Shown in pieces: positions 18,396-27,084 of a DNA stretch of 50,650 nt. Made by a program: the position numbers and the translations under genes. Origin of the DNA: Streptomyces sp. ISL-94 (lineage in GTDB: Bacteria; Actinomycetota; Actinomycetes; Streptomycetales; Streptomycetaceae). The notes below the pieces were generated by a model. It was not told where the DNA came from. It did not search any database and saw only the letters and a program-made list of their open reading frames with translations. Each line of letters opens with the position of its first letter. Positions within the stretch are counted from its first letter, which is position 1. The stretch spans positions 1 through 50,650 of the forward strand of contig NZ_JAGGOZ010000085.1 of assembly GCF_018614075.1 (NCBI RefSeq), written 5' to 3'.

Positions 18396-19236
18396 GCCAG
18401 CGGACCTCGGACGCGCCCTCGCGCAGGGAGGCCACCCGGCGGCGGAACTCGGCGAGCGCCTTCGGGTCGGTCGGGGCATGCTGGGCGACCCAGGCGCAGC
18501 TGGCCGTCTCGCGGGCGCCGCGCAGGACCGCGCAGCCCTCCCACTCCCGGACGTCCCAGCCGTAGGCGGCCGTGAACGCCTCGTATGCCTCGGCCGGCAG
18601 GCCGTACCGGTCGCGGGAGAGGGCCATCACCACCAGGTCGTGCTCGCGCAGGTCCGCCGATACGGTCTCCAGGTCGACCAGGACCGGCCCGTCCGGGCCC
18701 ACGTGGACGTTGCGCGGCAGGGCGTCCCCGTGCACCGTGCCCGGGGCCAAGTGCGGGGTCAGGGCCGCCACCTCGTCCGCGTAGGCGTCGCGCCGGGCCC
18801 GCAGGTACGCCGCGTCCGCCGGGTCGACGGCATCCCCGGCGAGCCGCAGCCAGCGCTCGACCCCGCCCAGCAGGTCCCGCGCCGGCAGGGCGAACGGCGG
18901 CGCCGGCAGGGCGTGGACGGCGCGGAGCAGCACAGCCAGGTCCTCGGGCCCGGCGGCCCGGACCGCGTCCGGGAGCCGGTGCCACAGGGTCACCGGGTGC
19001 CCGTCCACCAGCCGCGGCTTCGGCTCGGCCGCGCGGACCGCCGGGACCCCGGACCCGGCGAACCAGCCCGCCACCGCGAGCTCCCGCTCGGCCCGCTCCA
19101 GCAGCGCCGCCTCCCGGCCGACCTTCACCACCAGCCCGCCGACGGCGAAGACCGCGTTCTCGCCCAGGGCCAGCAGCGCAGCGCCGCTCCCCAGCCCGGC
19201 GGCCGCCAGTACGTCCCTGGCCCGCGCCTCGTCCAT
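18385..19236 (-). CDS. Aminoglycoside phosphotransferase-family small-molecule kinase
   Basis: A 283-residue APH/choline-kinase-fold protein. The nucleotide-binding lobe covers residues about 20-100, including VGGLVVKVGRE with the conserved Lys. The catalytic loop is VHGDALPRNV (Asp, with Asn downstream) and the metal-binding Asp lies in VLVDLETVS. Members phosphorylate aminoglycosides, macrolides, homoserine or sugars, so resistance should not be assumed. ATG 19236 has GGAGAA 8 nt upstream. It is divergent from a sugar ABC importer across 114 bp, so a sugar-kinase-like role is possible but unproven. Residues before this ATG are unrelated to the family. Confidence 0.8.
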   Translation of the reverse strand: MDEARARDVLAAAGLGSGAALLALGENAVFAVGGLVVKVGREAALLERAERELAVAGWFAGSGVPAVRAAEPKPRLVDGHPVTLWHRLPDAVRAAGPEDLAVLLRAVHALPAPPFALPARDLLGGVERWLRLAGDAVDPADAAYLRARRDAYADEVAALTPHLAPGTVHGDALPRNVHVGPDGPVLVDLETVSADLREHDLVVMALSRDRYGLPAEAYEAFTAAYGWDVREWEGCAVLRGARETASCAWVAQHAPTDPKALAEFRRRVASLREGASEVRWHPF

Positions 19237-19298
19237 GTCGTTCTCCGGATCCGGATCGTCGTGAATGCGCCAAGTCTCCCATCCGGGTGCGGCCCGTC

Positions 19299-19327
19299 TT
19301 GACGCGCCATCAGGCCCTGCGGACGAT
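19299..19327 (+). promoter_or_regulatory. Predicted promoter of the sugar ABC operon
   Basis: TTGACG (19299-19304), a 17-bp spacer and GACGAT (19322-19327) form a near-consensus housekeeping promoter about 24 nt before GTG 19351. The GGGGG-containing ribosome-binding site lies between them. Confidence 0.5.
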
Positions 19328-19350
19328 GACCGCAACGAAAGGGGGCGAAG

Positions 19351-20286
19351 GTGACCACTGCCGTCCCGGTCCGCCGCCACCGCCACCGCGACCCCCCTCG
19401 GCCGGACGGCGAGGGCCGCCGGGCCGACCACGGGGCCTGGTTCCTGGTCCTGCCCGCGCTCATCCCCATCCTGCTGCTCAGCGTCGGCCCGCTGCTCTAC
19501 GGGACCGCCCTCGCCTTCACCGACGCGCAGTCCGGCCGGACCGCCCCCACCCAGTGGGTCGGGCTCCTCAACTTCCGGGACCTGCTGCACGACCGGCTCT
19601 TCTGGGAGTCCTTCCGGATCGGCCTGCTGTGGGCGGTCGGAGTCACCGTTCCGCAGTTCCTGCTGGCCCTCGGCCTCGCCCTGCTCCTCAACCAGAACCT
19701 CCGCTTCCGTTGGCTGGCCCGGTCGCTCGCGATCATCCCCTGGGCCATGCCCGAGGTGGTCGTCGGCATCATGTGGCGACTCGTCTACCACCCCGACGCG
19801 GGGGTCCTCAACGAGACCCTGTCCGGCCTCGGCCTCGCCGGGGACACCGACTGGCTCAGCGGGCTCGCCACCGCGCTGCCCGCCGTCGTCGTGGTGGGCA
19901 TCTGGGCGGGCATGCCCCAGACCACGGTCGCCCTGCTGGCCGGCCTCCAGAACACGCCGCACGAACTGCACGAGGCCGCCGCCCTCGACGGCGCCGGCGC
20001 CTGGCGCCGCTTCCTGACGGTGACCTGGCCCGCGATCCGGCCGGTGGCCCTGTCCATCTCCGCCCTCAACTTCATCTGGAACGTCAACTCCTTCGCCCTG
20101 GTCTACGTACTGACCAACGGCGGGCCCGGCGGCCGCACCCGGCTTCCCATGCTCTTCGCGTACGAGGAGGCCTTCCGCTACGGCCAGTTCGGCTACGCGG
20201 CCGCCATGGGCTGCGTGATGGTGGCGGTGATCTCGGTCCTCCTCGCCGGGTACCTGGCCGGCCGGCTCAGGGGAGGCGACGCCTGA
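19351..20286 (+). CDS. Carbohydrate ABC transporter permease, MalF type
   Basis: A 311-residue inner-membrane protein of the CUT1 sugar-uptake class, with six or so hydrophobic segments. A cytoplasmic EAA loop (EAAALDGAGAWRRFLTVTWP) would contact the ATPase. The N-terminus is basic, then the first membrane segment is FLVLPALIPILLLSVGPLLY. It starts at GTG 19351, with a G-rich ribosome-binding site between it and the promoter. The stop overlaps the next permease start by 1 nt (TGATG), implying coupled translation. No ATPase gene is in the cluster; Streptomyces CUT1 systems commonly share the MsiK ATPase. Confidence 0.92.
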   Translation: MTTAVPVRRHRHRDPPRPDGEGRRADHGAWFLVLPALIPILLLSVGPLLYGTALAFTDAQSGRTAPTQWVGLLNFRDLLHDRLFWESFRIGLLWAVGVTVPQFLLALGLALLLNQNLRFRWLARSLAIIPWAMPEVVVGIMWRLVYHPDAGVLNETLSGLGLAGDTDWLSGLATALPAVVVVGIWAGMPQTTVALLAGLQNTPHELHEAAALDGAGAWRRFLTVTWPAIRPVALSISALNFIWNVNSFALVYVLTNGGPGGRTRLPMLFAYEEAFRYGQFGYAAAMGCVMVAVISVLLAGYLAGRLRGGDA

Positions 20287-21131
20287 TGACCGCACCGCGC
20301 CGTGCCGCCCGGACCGGCCGCGCCGCACAGTACGCAGCGCTCGTCTCGTATCTGGTCTTCCTGGCGTTCCCGTTCCTGTGGCTGGTCTCCACCGCCTTCA
20401 AGCCCGCGCGCGAGCTCGGCAGCCTGCACCCCACCTGGATCCCGAAGGAGCCGACCCTGGGCAACTTCCGGCAGGCCTTCGCCGAACAGCCGCTGCTGCA
20501 CGCGGCGCTCAACAGCCTGATCGCCGCGCTGTGCGCCGCCGTGATCGCGGTCGTCCTCGCCACCCCGACGGCCTTCGTCCTCGCCCGCAAGCGGGGCCGT
20601 CTGTCGGCCGCCGCCACCGGCTGGGTGGTCGTCAGCCAGGCCTTCCCCTTCGTGCTGGTGATCAGCCCGCTGTTCCTGGTGCTGAAGAACCTCCGCCTCG
20701 TCAACGCGGTGCCGGGCCTGATCCTGGTGTACGTCGTCTGGTCGCTGCCGTTCGCGTTGTGGATGCTGGTCGGCTACGTCCGGGCCGTGCCGCCGGAGCT
20801 GGAGGAGGCGGCGGCGATGGACGGGGCCGGGCGGCTGCGCACTCTCGTCTCGGTGGTCGCGCCCCTGCTGGCGCCGGGGATCGCGGCCACGGCGCTGTTC
20901 GCCTTCATCACCGCCTGGAACGAGTTCTTCTTCGCCCTCGTCCTCCTCAAGACCCCGGAGAAGCAGACCTTGCCGGTCGTCCTGACCCACTTCCTGGGCG
21001 CGGAGGGAGCCGCCGACCTCGGCCCGCTCGCCGCCGCCGCGTTCCTCGCGACCCTTCCCTCCCTGGTGATCTTCTCGGTGATCCAGAAGCGGATCACCGG
21101 CGGCATGATGGCAGGGGCGGTGAAGAGCTGA
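20286..21131 (+). CDS. Carbohydrate ABC transporter permease, MalG type
   Basis: A 281-residue CUT1 permease, partner of the preceding MalF-type protein. The first membrane segment is YLVFLAFPFLWLVSTAF, and the EAA motif region EEAAAMDGAGRLRTLVSVVA precedes the last membrane spans. ATG 20286 overlaps the upstream stop by one base, and its own stop overlaps the start of the binding-protein gene by one base. The three genes are therefore translated as a coupled unit, with the unusual order permease, permease, binding protein. Confidence 0.92.
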   Translation: MTAPRRAARTGRAAQYAALVSYLVFLAFPFLWLVSTAFKPARELGSLHPTWIPKEPTLGNFRQAFAEQPLLHAALNSLIAALCAAVIAVVLATPTAFVLARKRGRLSAAATGWVVVSQAFPFVLVISPLFLVLKNLRLVNAVPGLILVYVVWSLPFALWMLVGYVRAVPPELEEAAAMDGAGRLRTLVSVVAPLLAPGIAATALFAFITAWNEFFFALVLLKTPEKQTLPVVLTHFLGAEGAADLGPLAAAAFLATLPSLVIFSVIQKRITGGMMAGAVKS

Positions 21132-22447
21132 TGGCCTCCCTCCGGCTCCCGCTCCGGCTCCCGCTCCGGGCTCTGGTCGCCGCCGTCACGGCCACCGCGC
21201 TCCTGCTCGCCGGCTGCTCCGGCGGCGGTGCCGCCGGCGCAGCCGGAGGGAAGGTGCGGATCCGGTTCCAGTCCCTGGCCTGGCAGAAGGAGTCCGTCGA
21301 CGCCAACAGGGCCCTGGTCGCCGAATGGAACGCCACCCACCCCGACATCCAGGTCCAGTACGTCCAGGGCAGCTGGAGCAGCATCCACGACCAGCTCCTG
21401 ACCTCCTTCGAGGGCGGTGAGGCCCCCGACGTCATCCACGACGCCTCCGACGACCTGGCCGACTTCGCCTACGGCGGCTACCTCGCCGATCTCCGCCCGC
21501 TGCTCTCCGACCGCCTCAAGGCCGACATCCCGGCCCGCAGTTGGGAGACCACCACCTTCGGCGACGGGATCTACGGGATCCCCTTCCTCCAGGAACCCCG
21601 GGTCCTGATGGCCAACACCACACTGCTGCGCGCCGCGGGGGTCAGCGTCCCGACCCCCGAAGCCCCCTGGAGCTGGGAGGAGTTCCGCGCCGCCGCCGAG
21701 CGGCTGACGGAGGACGGCCGGTACGGGGTGGCCTGGCCGCTCAAGGACCCGGTGTCGGCCACCTTGAACCTCGGCCTCTCCGCGGGCGGCAGGCTCTTCC
21801 ACCGGGAGGCCGACGGGAAGGCCGTCCTGCGCTGGTCCGAGGGCGACGCCGTGGTCCCCGCCACCATCCGGGCCCAGATCGACACCGACCACAGCGCCTC
21901 CCGGACCACCCTCGGAACGGGTGGCTCCGACACCCTGCCCGGCTTCTTCGGCGGCCGGTACGCGATGGTGCCGCTCGGGTTCTCGTACCGCCAGCAGATC
22001 GTCCGGCAGGCGCCGCCCGGCTTCGCCTGGCAGGTGCTGCCGCCCCCGGCCGGCGCCGACGGCCTGGCGCAGGGGGTCAGCCCGCAGACCCTCTCCATCG
22101 CGCAGGACAGCCCGTACAAGAAGGAGGCGGCGGCCTTCGTCGACTTCCTGCTGCGCCCGGCCAACATGGTCCGCCTCGCCCGCGGCGACTGGATGCTGCC
22201 CACCGGTACGCAGGCGCTCGCCGACCCCGCCCTGCACACCCCCGAGCTCGGCTGGGCCACGGGCGTGGCGCTGGCGGGCGCCCTGCGCCCCGCGCCGGCC
22301 CAGTCCGTGCGCGGCTATCCGGAGTGGAAGGACAAGGTCGCGACCCCGGCCCTCCAGGAGTTCTACAGCGGCGCCATCGACCTCGCGGAGCTGGAGAAAC
22401 GCCTGGTGGGGGACGGGAACCGGGTGCTGGCTCGGTACCAGAGGTAA
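21131..22447 (+). CDS. Sugar-binding lipoprotein of the ABC importer
   Basis: A 438-residue extracytoplasmic solute-binding protein of the MalE-like family 1. The signal peptide has a basic N-region and a lipobox LLAGC with Cys29 as the lipidation site. The mature part starts VRIRFQSLAWQKES and includes the typical EAPDVIHD and YGIPFLQEPRVLMAN segments. The start overlaps the upstream permease stop by one base (TGATG). The ligand cannot be predicted. The trehalose genes elsewhere in the window make a maltodextrin or disaccharide conceivable, but no sequence feature shows it. Confidence 0.9.
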   Translation: MASLRLPLRLPLRALVAAVTATALLLAGCSGGGAAGAAGGKVRIRFQSLAWQKESVDANRALVAEWNATHPDIQVQYVQGSWSSIHDQLLTSFEGGEAPDVIHDASDDLADFAYGGYLADLRPLLSDRLKADIPARSWETTTFGDGIYGIPFLQEPRVLMANTTLLRAAGVSVPTPEAPWSWEEFRAAAERLTEDGRYGVAWPLKDPVSATLNLGLSAGGRLFHREADGKAVLRWSEGDAVVPATIRAQIDTDHSASRTTLGTGGSDTLPGFFGGRYAMVPLGFSYRQQIVRQAPPGFAWQVLPPPAGADGLAQGVSPQTLSIAQDSPYKKEAAAFVDFLLRPANMVRLARGDWMLPTGTQALADPALHTPELGWATGVALAGALRPAPAQSVRGYPEWKDKVATPALQEFYSGAIDLAELEKRLVGDGNRVLARYQR

Positions 22448-22469
22448 AGGAGGCGGCCGGAAAAATGCA

Positions 22470-22498
22470 TTGTACGAGACGTATCGTCTCGTTAGGGT
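22470..22498 (+). promoter_or_regulatory. Promoter with palindromic operator in its spacer (glycosyltransferase)
   Basis: TTGTAC (22470-22475), a 17-bp spacer and TAGGGT (22493-22498) place the transcription start on or next to ATG 22505, so the mRNA would be leaderless. The spacer is almost entirely a perfect palindrome, ACGAGACG-TAT-CGTCTCGT (22474-22492). This is a classic TetR-type repressor geometry. No TetR gene lies within the window. Confidence 0.65.
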
Positions 22499-22504
22499 CG
22501 GTGC

Positions 22505-23734
22505 ATGACCTCAGCCAAGCCCGCACACCTCGCCATGTTCTCCATCGCCGCCCACGGGCACGTGAACCCGAGCATCGAAGTGATCCGGGAACTCGTCGCC
22601 CGGGGCCACCGCGTCAGCTACGCCATCCCGGCACCCTTCGCCGAGAAGATCGCGGAGACCGGCGCCACGCCGGTGGTATACCGCTCCACCCTCCCCGCCG
22701 ACGAGGACCCGGACGCCTGGGGCACCGAACTCATCGACAACCTGGAGACGTTCCTCAACGACGCCGTCCAGGCCCTCCCGCAGCTCGCGGCCGCCTTCGA
22801 GGGCGACGAGCCGGACCTCGTCCTCCACGACATCACCTCCTATCCGGCGCCCGTCCTCGCCCACCGCTGGGGCGTCCCCGCCGTCTCCCTCTCCCCGAAC
22901 CTGGTCGCCTGGGACGGGTACGAGGAGGAGGTGGCCGAGCCGATGTTCGCCGAACTCAAGGCCTCCGAGCGCGGGCAGGCGTACTACGCCCGCTTCGCCG
23001 CCTGGCTCACCGAGAACGGCCTCGACGGCCAGGTCGACCGCTTCCAGGGCCGCCCGCGCCGCAGCATCGTCCTGATCCCCAAGGCGCTCCAGCCGCACGC
23101 CGACCGCGTCGACCCGTCCGTGTACACCTTCGTCGGCGCCTGCCAGGGCGACGACCGCACCGCGGCCCAGGACGCCTGGCAGCGGCCGGCGGCCGCCGAG
23201 GGCAGGAAGCTGCTGCTGGTCTCGCTCGGCTCCACCTTCACCAAGCAGCCCGCCTTCTACCGCGCCTGCGTCGAGGCCTTCGGGGACCTGCCCGACTGGT
23301 ACGTCGTCCTCCAGATCGGCAGGTTCACCGACGAGGCCGAGCTGGGCCCCGTCCCCGCCAACGTCGAAGTGCACCGATGGGTACCCCAGTTGGACATCCT
23401 GCGCCAGGCCGACGCCTTCATCACCCATGCGGGCGCCGGCGGCAGCCAGGAGGGCCTCGCCACCGGCACCCCCATGGTCGCCGTCCCGCAGGCCGCCGAC
23501 CAGTTCGGCAACGCCGGCATGCTGGCCTCGCTCGGCGTGGCCCGGCACGTCCCGATGGCGGACGCGGACGCCGCGACCCTCCGGGAGGCGGTCCTCGCCC
23601 TCGTGTCCGACCCCGCCGTCGCGGCCCGCTGCCAGGCCGTCCGCGCGCAGATGGCCACCGAGGGCGGCACGCGGCAGGCCGCCGACCTGATCGAGGCCGA
23701 ACTGTCAGAGCCGGTCCCTAGGCTTGCCCCATGA
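22505..23734 (+). CDS. mgt: Macrolide-type UDP-glycosyltransferase (MGT family)
   Basis: A 409-residue GT-B, family 1 glycosyltransferase resembling OleD and Mgt, which inactivate macrolides by transferring glucose from UDP-glucose. The N-terminal MFSIAAHGHVNPSIEVIREL carries the catalytic His region. The C-terminal half has VEVHRWVPQLDILRQADAFI and the UDP-sugar-binding HAGAGGSQEGLATGTP with PQAADQFGNA. The acceptor is uncertain, as OleD-like enzymes are promiscuous toward phenolics and macrolides. The palindrome-containing promoter upstream implies ligand-controlled repression. Its stop overlaps the next gene by 4 nt (ATGA). Confidence 0.88.
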   Translation: MTSAKPAHLAMFSIAAHGHVNPSIEVIRELVARGHRVSYAIPAPFAEKIAETGATPVVYRSTLPADEDPDAWGTELIDNLETFLNDAVQALPQLAAAFEGDEPDLVLHDITSYPAPVLAHRWGVPAVSLSPNLVAWDGYEEEVAEPMFAELKASERGQAYYARFAAWLTENGLDGQVDRFQGRPRRSIVLIPKALQPHADRVDPSVYTFVGACQGDDRTAAQDAWQRPAAAEGRKLLLVSLGSTFTKQPAFYRACVEAFGDLPDWYVVLQIGRFTDEAELGPVPANVEVHRWVPQLDILRQADAFITHAGAGGSQEGLATGTPMVAVPQAADQFGNAGMLASLGVARHVPMADADAATLREAVLALVSDPAVAARCQAVRAQMATEGGTRQAADLIEAELSEPVPRLAP

Positions 23735-24318
23735 CGAAGAAGGCGGAGACGAAGGAAGCCGCGCCGACCACCTACGCGGCGCTGCTGCGCGGCATCAATG
23801 TCGGCGGGAGCAAGAAGGTGCCGATGGCGGCGCTGCGCTCGGTGCTGGAGGGGCTCGGGCACCGCGACGTGCAGACGTACCTGCAGAGCGGCAATGCCGT
23901 CTTCAGCAGCGCGAAGAAGGACACCGTGGCGCTCGCCCGGGAGCTGGAGGCCGCCATAGAGGACCACTTCGGCTTCCGGGTGGCGTGCCTGGTCGTCGAC
24001 GGCCCGTACTTCCGCGCCGTCGCCGAGGCCTGTCCCTTCCCGGCCGCCGAGCTGGAGGGCAGGCAGCTCCACGTCACCTTCTTCTCCGAACAGCCCGGCG
24101 CGGAACGCTTCGCCGGGATCGACCGGGCCGCGTTCCTCCCGGAGGAGTACCGGCTCGGCGACCGCGTCCTCTACCTCTACGCTCCCGAAGGCCTGGGCCG
24201 CTCCAAACTGGCCGAGGCCCTCGCCAAGCCCGCCGTGACCAAGGGCATCGACGCGACCAGCCGCAACTGGAACACCGTCGCCAAACTCGTCGGACTGACG
24301 GCCGCGGCGGCAAGCTGA
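23731..24318 (+). CDS. DUF1697-family protein
   Basis: A 195-residue cytoplasmic protein of unknown function. The family signature YAALLRGINVGGSKKVPMA is near the N-terminus, followed by VQTYLQSGNAVF, and the protein ends with ATSRNWNTVAKLVGL. It starts within the glycosyltransferase stop (ATGA overlap), so it is translationally coupled and presumably co-regulated with it. The 9-bp gap to the convergent aldo/keto reductase leaves no room for a simple terminator. Confidence 0.88.
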   Translation: MTKKAETKEAAPTTYAALLRGINVGGSKKVPMAALRSVLEGLGHRDVQTYLQSGNAVFSSAKKDTVALARELEAAIEDHFGFRVACLVVDGPYFRAVAEACPFPAAELEGRQLHVTFFSEQPGAERFAGIDRAAFLPEEYRLGDRVLYLYAPEGLGRSKLAEALAKPAVTKGIDATSRNWNTVAKLVGLTAAAAS

Positions 24319-24327
24319 CCGGCCGGC

Positions 24328-25170
24328 CTACAGCACGTCCAGCACCGCCAGCTCGCGCGGCGACAGGTGGATCGTCGCCGCGTCCAGGTTCTCCGCCAGG
24401 TGTTCAGGGGAACCGGTGCCCGGCGTGGGGCACAGGACCCGGGAGTGGTGCAGCAGCCACGCCAGCGCGACCTGGCCCGTCCCCGCGCCGTGCGCCGCGG
24501 CCACCGCGGTGACGGCGGCCGCGCTCTCCCGGGTCAGGGACCCGCTGCCCAGGGGGTAGTACGGGAGGAAGGCGATCCCCCGCTCCTCGCACAGCGCGAG
24601 CACCTCCGCCGAGCCGCGCTCCAGCAGGTTGTACGCGTTCTGGACCGAGGCGACCGGGACCGACTCCAGCGCGAGCCGCAGCTGCCCGGCCGTGACGGTG
24701 TCCAGCCCGATGTGCCGGATCTTGCCCTCCGCCCGCAACTGCGCGAGAGCGCCGAGCTGTTCGGCCATCGGGACCGACGGATCGAAGCGGTGCAGCTGGT
24801 AGAGGTCGATGCGCTCCACCCGCAGCCGCCGCAGGCTCGCCTCGCACATCTCCCGCAGCTGCTCCGGGCGGCCCGCCACATGCCACTGGTCGGGGCCGGT
24901 ACGCACCACCCCGCCCTTGGTGGCGATGACCAGCTGCTCCCCGTACGGGTGCAGGGCTTCGGCGATCAGCTCCTCCGCCACCTCGGGGCCGTAGTTGTCG
25001 GCCGTGTCGATGAGGGTGACCCCGCGCTCCACCGCCGTGCGCAGCAGCTCCCGGGCTTCCGCCCGACCGCCGCGCGGGCCCCAGTAGCCCGGGCCGACGA
25101 GACCGCCCGTGCCGAACCCGAGCCGCCGTACCGGCAGATCCCCGCCCACGGTGAATATCTCTTCCGCCAT
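24328..25170 (-). CDS. Aldo/keto reductase
   Basis: A 280-residue NAD(P)H-dependent TIM-barrel oxidoreductase. Catalytic tetrad positions are visible: Asp and Tyr in IDTADNYGPE, Lys in VIATKGGV, and His in LYQLHRFDPS. The C-terminal cofactor-binding segment PGTGSPEHLAENLDA is also present. On the minus strand, TACGGT (25177-25182) sits 6 nt before ATG 25170, suggesting a leaderless transcript. It diverges from the ketopantoate reductase-family gene across 44 bp. The substrate is unknown. Confidence 0.9.
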   Translation of the reverse strand: MAEEIFTVGGDLPVRRLGFGTGGLVGPGYWGPRGGRAEARELLRTAVERGVTLIDTADNYGPEVAEELIAEALHPYGEQLVIATKGGVVRTGPDQWHVAGRPEQLREMCEASLRRLRVERIDLYQLHRFDPSVPMAEQLGALAQLRAEGKIRHIGLDTVTAGQLRLALESVPVASVQNAYNLLERGSAEVLALCEERGIAFLPYYPLGSGSLTRESAAAVTAVAAAHGAGTGQVALAWLLHHSRVLCPTPGTGSPEHLAENLDAATIHLSPRELAVLDVL

Positions 25171-25214
25171 GCCCCGACCGTAACGCAGGGCGCCGGATGT
25201 GCCAGGCTCATGGC

Positions 25215-26216
25215 ATGCGTTACATCATCATCGGCGCGGGCGCGGTGGGCGCCACCATCGGCGGACGGCTCGCGGAGGCGGGCGGCGAGGTCGTCCTCGT
25301 CGCCCGCGGCGCGCACGCGGAGGCCCTGCGGGCCGACGGGCTGCGGCTCACGACGGCGGACGGGGAGCGCGTACACCGGCTGCCCGTGGTCACCGGACCG
25401 GCCGAACTGGGCGAACTGCGGCCGGACGACGTCCTGCTGCTGGCCGTCAAGACCCAGGACGCGATCGCCGCGCTCGACGCGTGGGGCGACGCGGAGGTCG
25501 CGGGCGGCGGGACGGCGGCGCAGCGGCTGCCGGTGCTGTGCGCGCAGAACGGCGTGGAGAGCGAGAGGCTGGCCCTACGGCGCTTCGCGCGCGTGTACGG
25601 GATGTGTGTATGGCTGCCCGCCACCTTCCTGGAGCCGGGCGTGGTCTCCGCGCTGTGCGCGCCGCTGACCGGCATCCTGCACCTGGGCCCGGCGGCGGGC
25701 GGCACGGACGCGCTCGCCCGGGCGGTCGCGGCGGACCTGGGGAAGGCCGGCTTCGAGGCGCCGGTGGTCGGGGACGTGATGCGGTGGAAGTACGCGAAGC
25801 TGCTGGGGAACCTCGGCAACGCGATCCAGGCGACGACGGGTCCGGACCCGGAGCCGGCGAAGGGGGCGCTGCTGCTGCGGGCCGTCCGCGAGGCGAAGGC
25901 CGCCTTCGGGGCCGCGGGCATCGCCTACGCCTCCGAGGCCGAGCAGGCGGCGGCGCGCGACGGCAAGGTGGAACAGCCGCCCGGCGTCCGCGGCGGCTCC
26001 TCCTGGCAGAGCCTGGCCCGCGCCACCGGCTCGGTGGAGGCGGACTACCTGAACGGGGAGATCTGCCTGCTGGGCCGCCTGCACGGGGTGCCGACCCCGG
26101 TCAACGACGTCCTGCGGCACGCCGCGAACATCTTCGCGCGGGAAGGCCTGCCCCCGGGCGCGATGTCCATCGAGGACCTCACGGCCCTGGCCGACGAGGC
26201 CGCGGCGCGTGCGTAG
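25215..26216 (+). CDS. Ketopantoate reductase (PanE/ApbA)-family oxidoreductase
   Basis: A 333-residue NADPH-dependent dehydrogenase. The N-terminal Rossmann motif is MRYIIIGAGAVGATIGGRLA. The helical C-terminal domain carries the conserved Lys in WKYAKLLGNLGNA and the family Glu/Ser region near GSVEADYLNGEI. It is longer than typical PanE (~300 residues), so the 2-dehydropantoate reaction is plausible but a different 2-keto or hydroxy acid is equally possible. ATG 25215 matches the start of the Rossmann strand. It converges on the chelatase gene across about 100 bp. Confidence 0.85.
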   Translation: MRYIIIGAGAVGATIGGRLAEAGGEVVLVARGAHAEALRADGLRLTTADGERVHRLPVVTGPAELGELRPDDVLLLAVKTQDAIAALDAWGDAEVAGGGTAAQRLPVLCAQNGVESERLALRRFARVYGMCVWLPATFLEPGVVSALCAPLTGILHLGPAAGGTDALARAVAADLGKAGFEAPVVGDVMRWKYAKLLGNLGNAIQATTGPDPEPAKGALLLRAVREAKAAFGAAGIAYASEAEQAAARDGKVEQPPGVRGGSSWQSLARATGSVEADYLNGEICLLGRLHGVPTPVNDVLRHAANIFAREGLPPGAMSIEDLTALADEAAARA

Positions 26217-26303
26217 GACCGTGCCGGAGCCGGGGCGGCCTCGGTCGGCCTAGCCCATTCGGACGACCCGGCGGTGCGCCGGGCCGGGGAGACGCCGGGC
26301 TGC

Positions 26304-26319
26304 AGCCCAGGCCTGGGCT
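26304..26319. terminator. Palindrome between convergent genes
   Basis: AGCCCAGGCCTGGGCT is a perfect 16-bp palindrome touching the chelatase stop. An outer pair, GGCCTAGCCC (about 26247) and GGGCTAGGCC (about 26313), could form a larger structure. The position between convergent genes suggests a two-way terminator. There is no T-tract. Confidence 0.4.
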
Positions 26320-27079
26320 AGGCCGTCAGGGCCGGGAGACGGGCCGGGGCCTGAGCGGCGGCGTCGTAGCGGCGCAGCAGGAGACGGGCCAGCTCCGGGG
26401 CCGCGCCCAGGACGTCCGCGACGACATCCGCGCCCGCCGCCGCGGCGCCCGCCGCGATACGGTCCGGCAGCCGGCCGGGGGCTATGACGTACGGGGCCAC
26501 CGCCACGCGGGCGAAGCCCTCGGCGCGCAGGGCCCGTACGGCGTCCTCCGTCCGAGGAAGGGCAGCGGAGGCGAACGCAGGCCGCACGGCGCACCAACCG
26601 GTGTGCCGCCACTCCCGCGCGGTTTCAGCGATCGCTGCGATCGCCTCCGGGTCTGTGGATCCGGCGGACGCGAGCACCACCGCGGTGGTGGCGCGGTCCG
26701 CCGGGGTGATTCCGGCCTCGGCCAGCCGGAGTTCGAGGGCCGAGAGCAGCAGCGGGGACGGTCCGAGGACATCGGCCACCCGCATGCAGAGCCCCGGCAG
26801 CCGGACCGTCGACTCGGCCAGCGCCGCCGGGATGTCGGACTTCGCGTGGAAGGCCCGGGTGAGCAGGAGCGGGAGGGCCACGACATCGCGTACGCCCGAC
26901 AGGTGGAGCGAGGACAGGACCTGCCCGACCGACGGGGCGTTGAAGTCCAGGAAGGCCGTCTCCACCCGCACCCCGGGCCGCAGCGCCCGCGCACGCCGGG
27001 TGAGGGCGTGCACGGTCGCGGCGTGCCGCGGGTCGCGGCTGCCGTGGGCGATGACCAGGAGTGCGGGTGTGCGGGACAT
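26318..27079 (-). CDS. CbiX-type sirohydrochlorin chelatase
   Basis: A 253-residue protein of the CbiX/SirB class II chelatase family. The N-terminal LLVIAHGSRDPRHAATVHAL contains the metal-coordinating His. A second half resembles the first (RVAVAPYVIAPGRLPDRIAA), the two-domain long form. It would insert Fe2+ into sirohydrochlorin to give siroheme, the cofactor of the sulfite reductase at the head of the same operon. It begins 5 bp after the ABC permease stop and is the last gene of the sulfur block. Co2+ chelation for cobalamin is the alternative, but the context favours siroheme. Confidence 0.88.
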   Translation of the reverse strand: MSRTPALLVIAHGSRDPRHAATVHALTRRARALRPGVRVETAFLDFNAPSVGQVLSSLHLSGVRDVVALPLLLTRAFHAKSDIPAALAESTVRLPGLCMRVADVLGPSPLLLSALELRLAEAGITPADRATTAVVLASAGSTDPEAIAAIAETAREWRHTGWCAVRPAFASAALPRTEDAVRALRAEGFARVAVAPYVIAPGRLPDRIAAGAAAAGADVVADVLGAAPELARLLLRRYDAAAQAPARLPALTA

Positions 27080-27084
27080 GGCGG

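Noticed and set aside
18385..20328. A 647-codon minus-strand open frame spanning the kinase and the antisense of a permease
   Set aside because: Only the part up to 19236 looks like a protein family. The rest is antisense to the ABC permease and has shadow-like composition, so the gene was cut to the APH domain.
22505..24318. Macrolide resistance island or biosynthetic cluster
   Set aside because: Only the glycosyltransferase suggests it. No polyketide synthase, sugar biosynthesis, methyltransferase or export gene is nearby.
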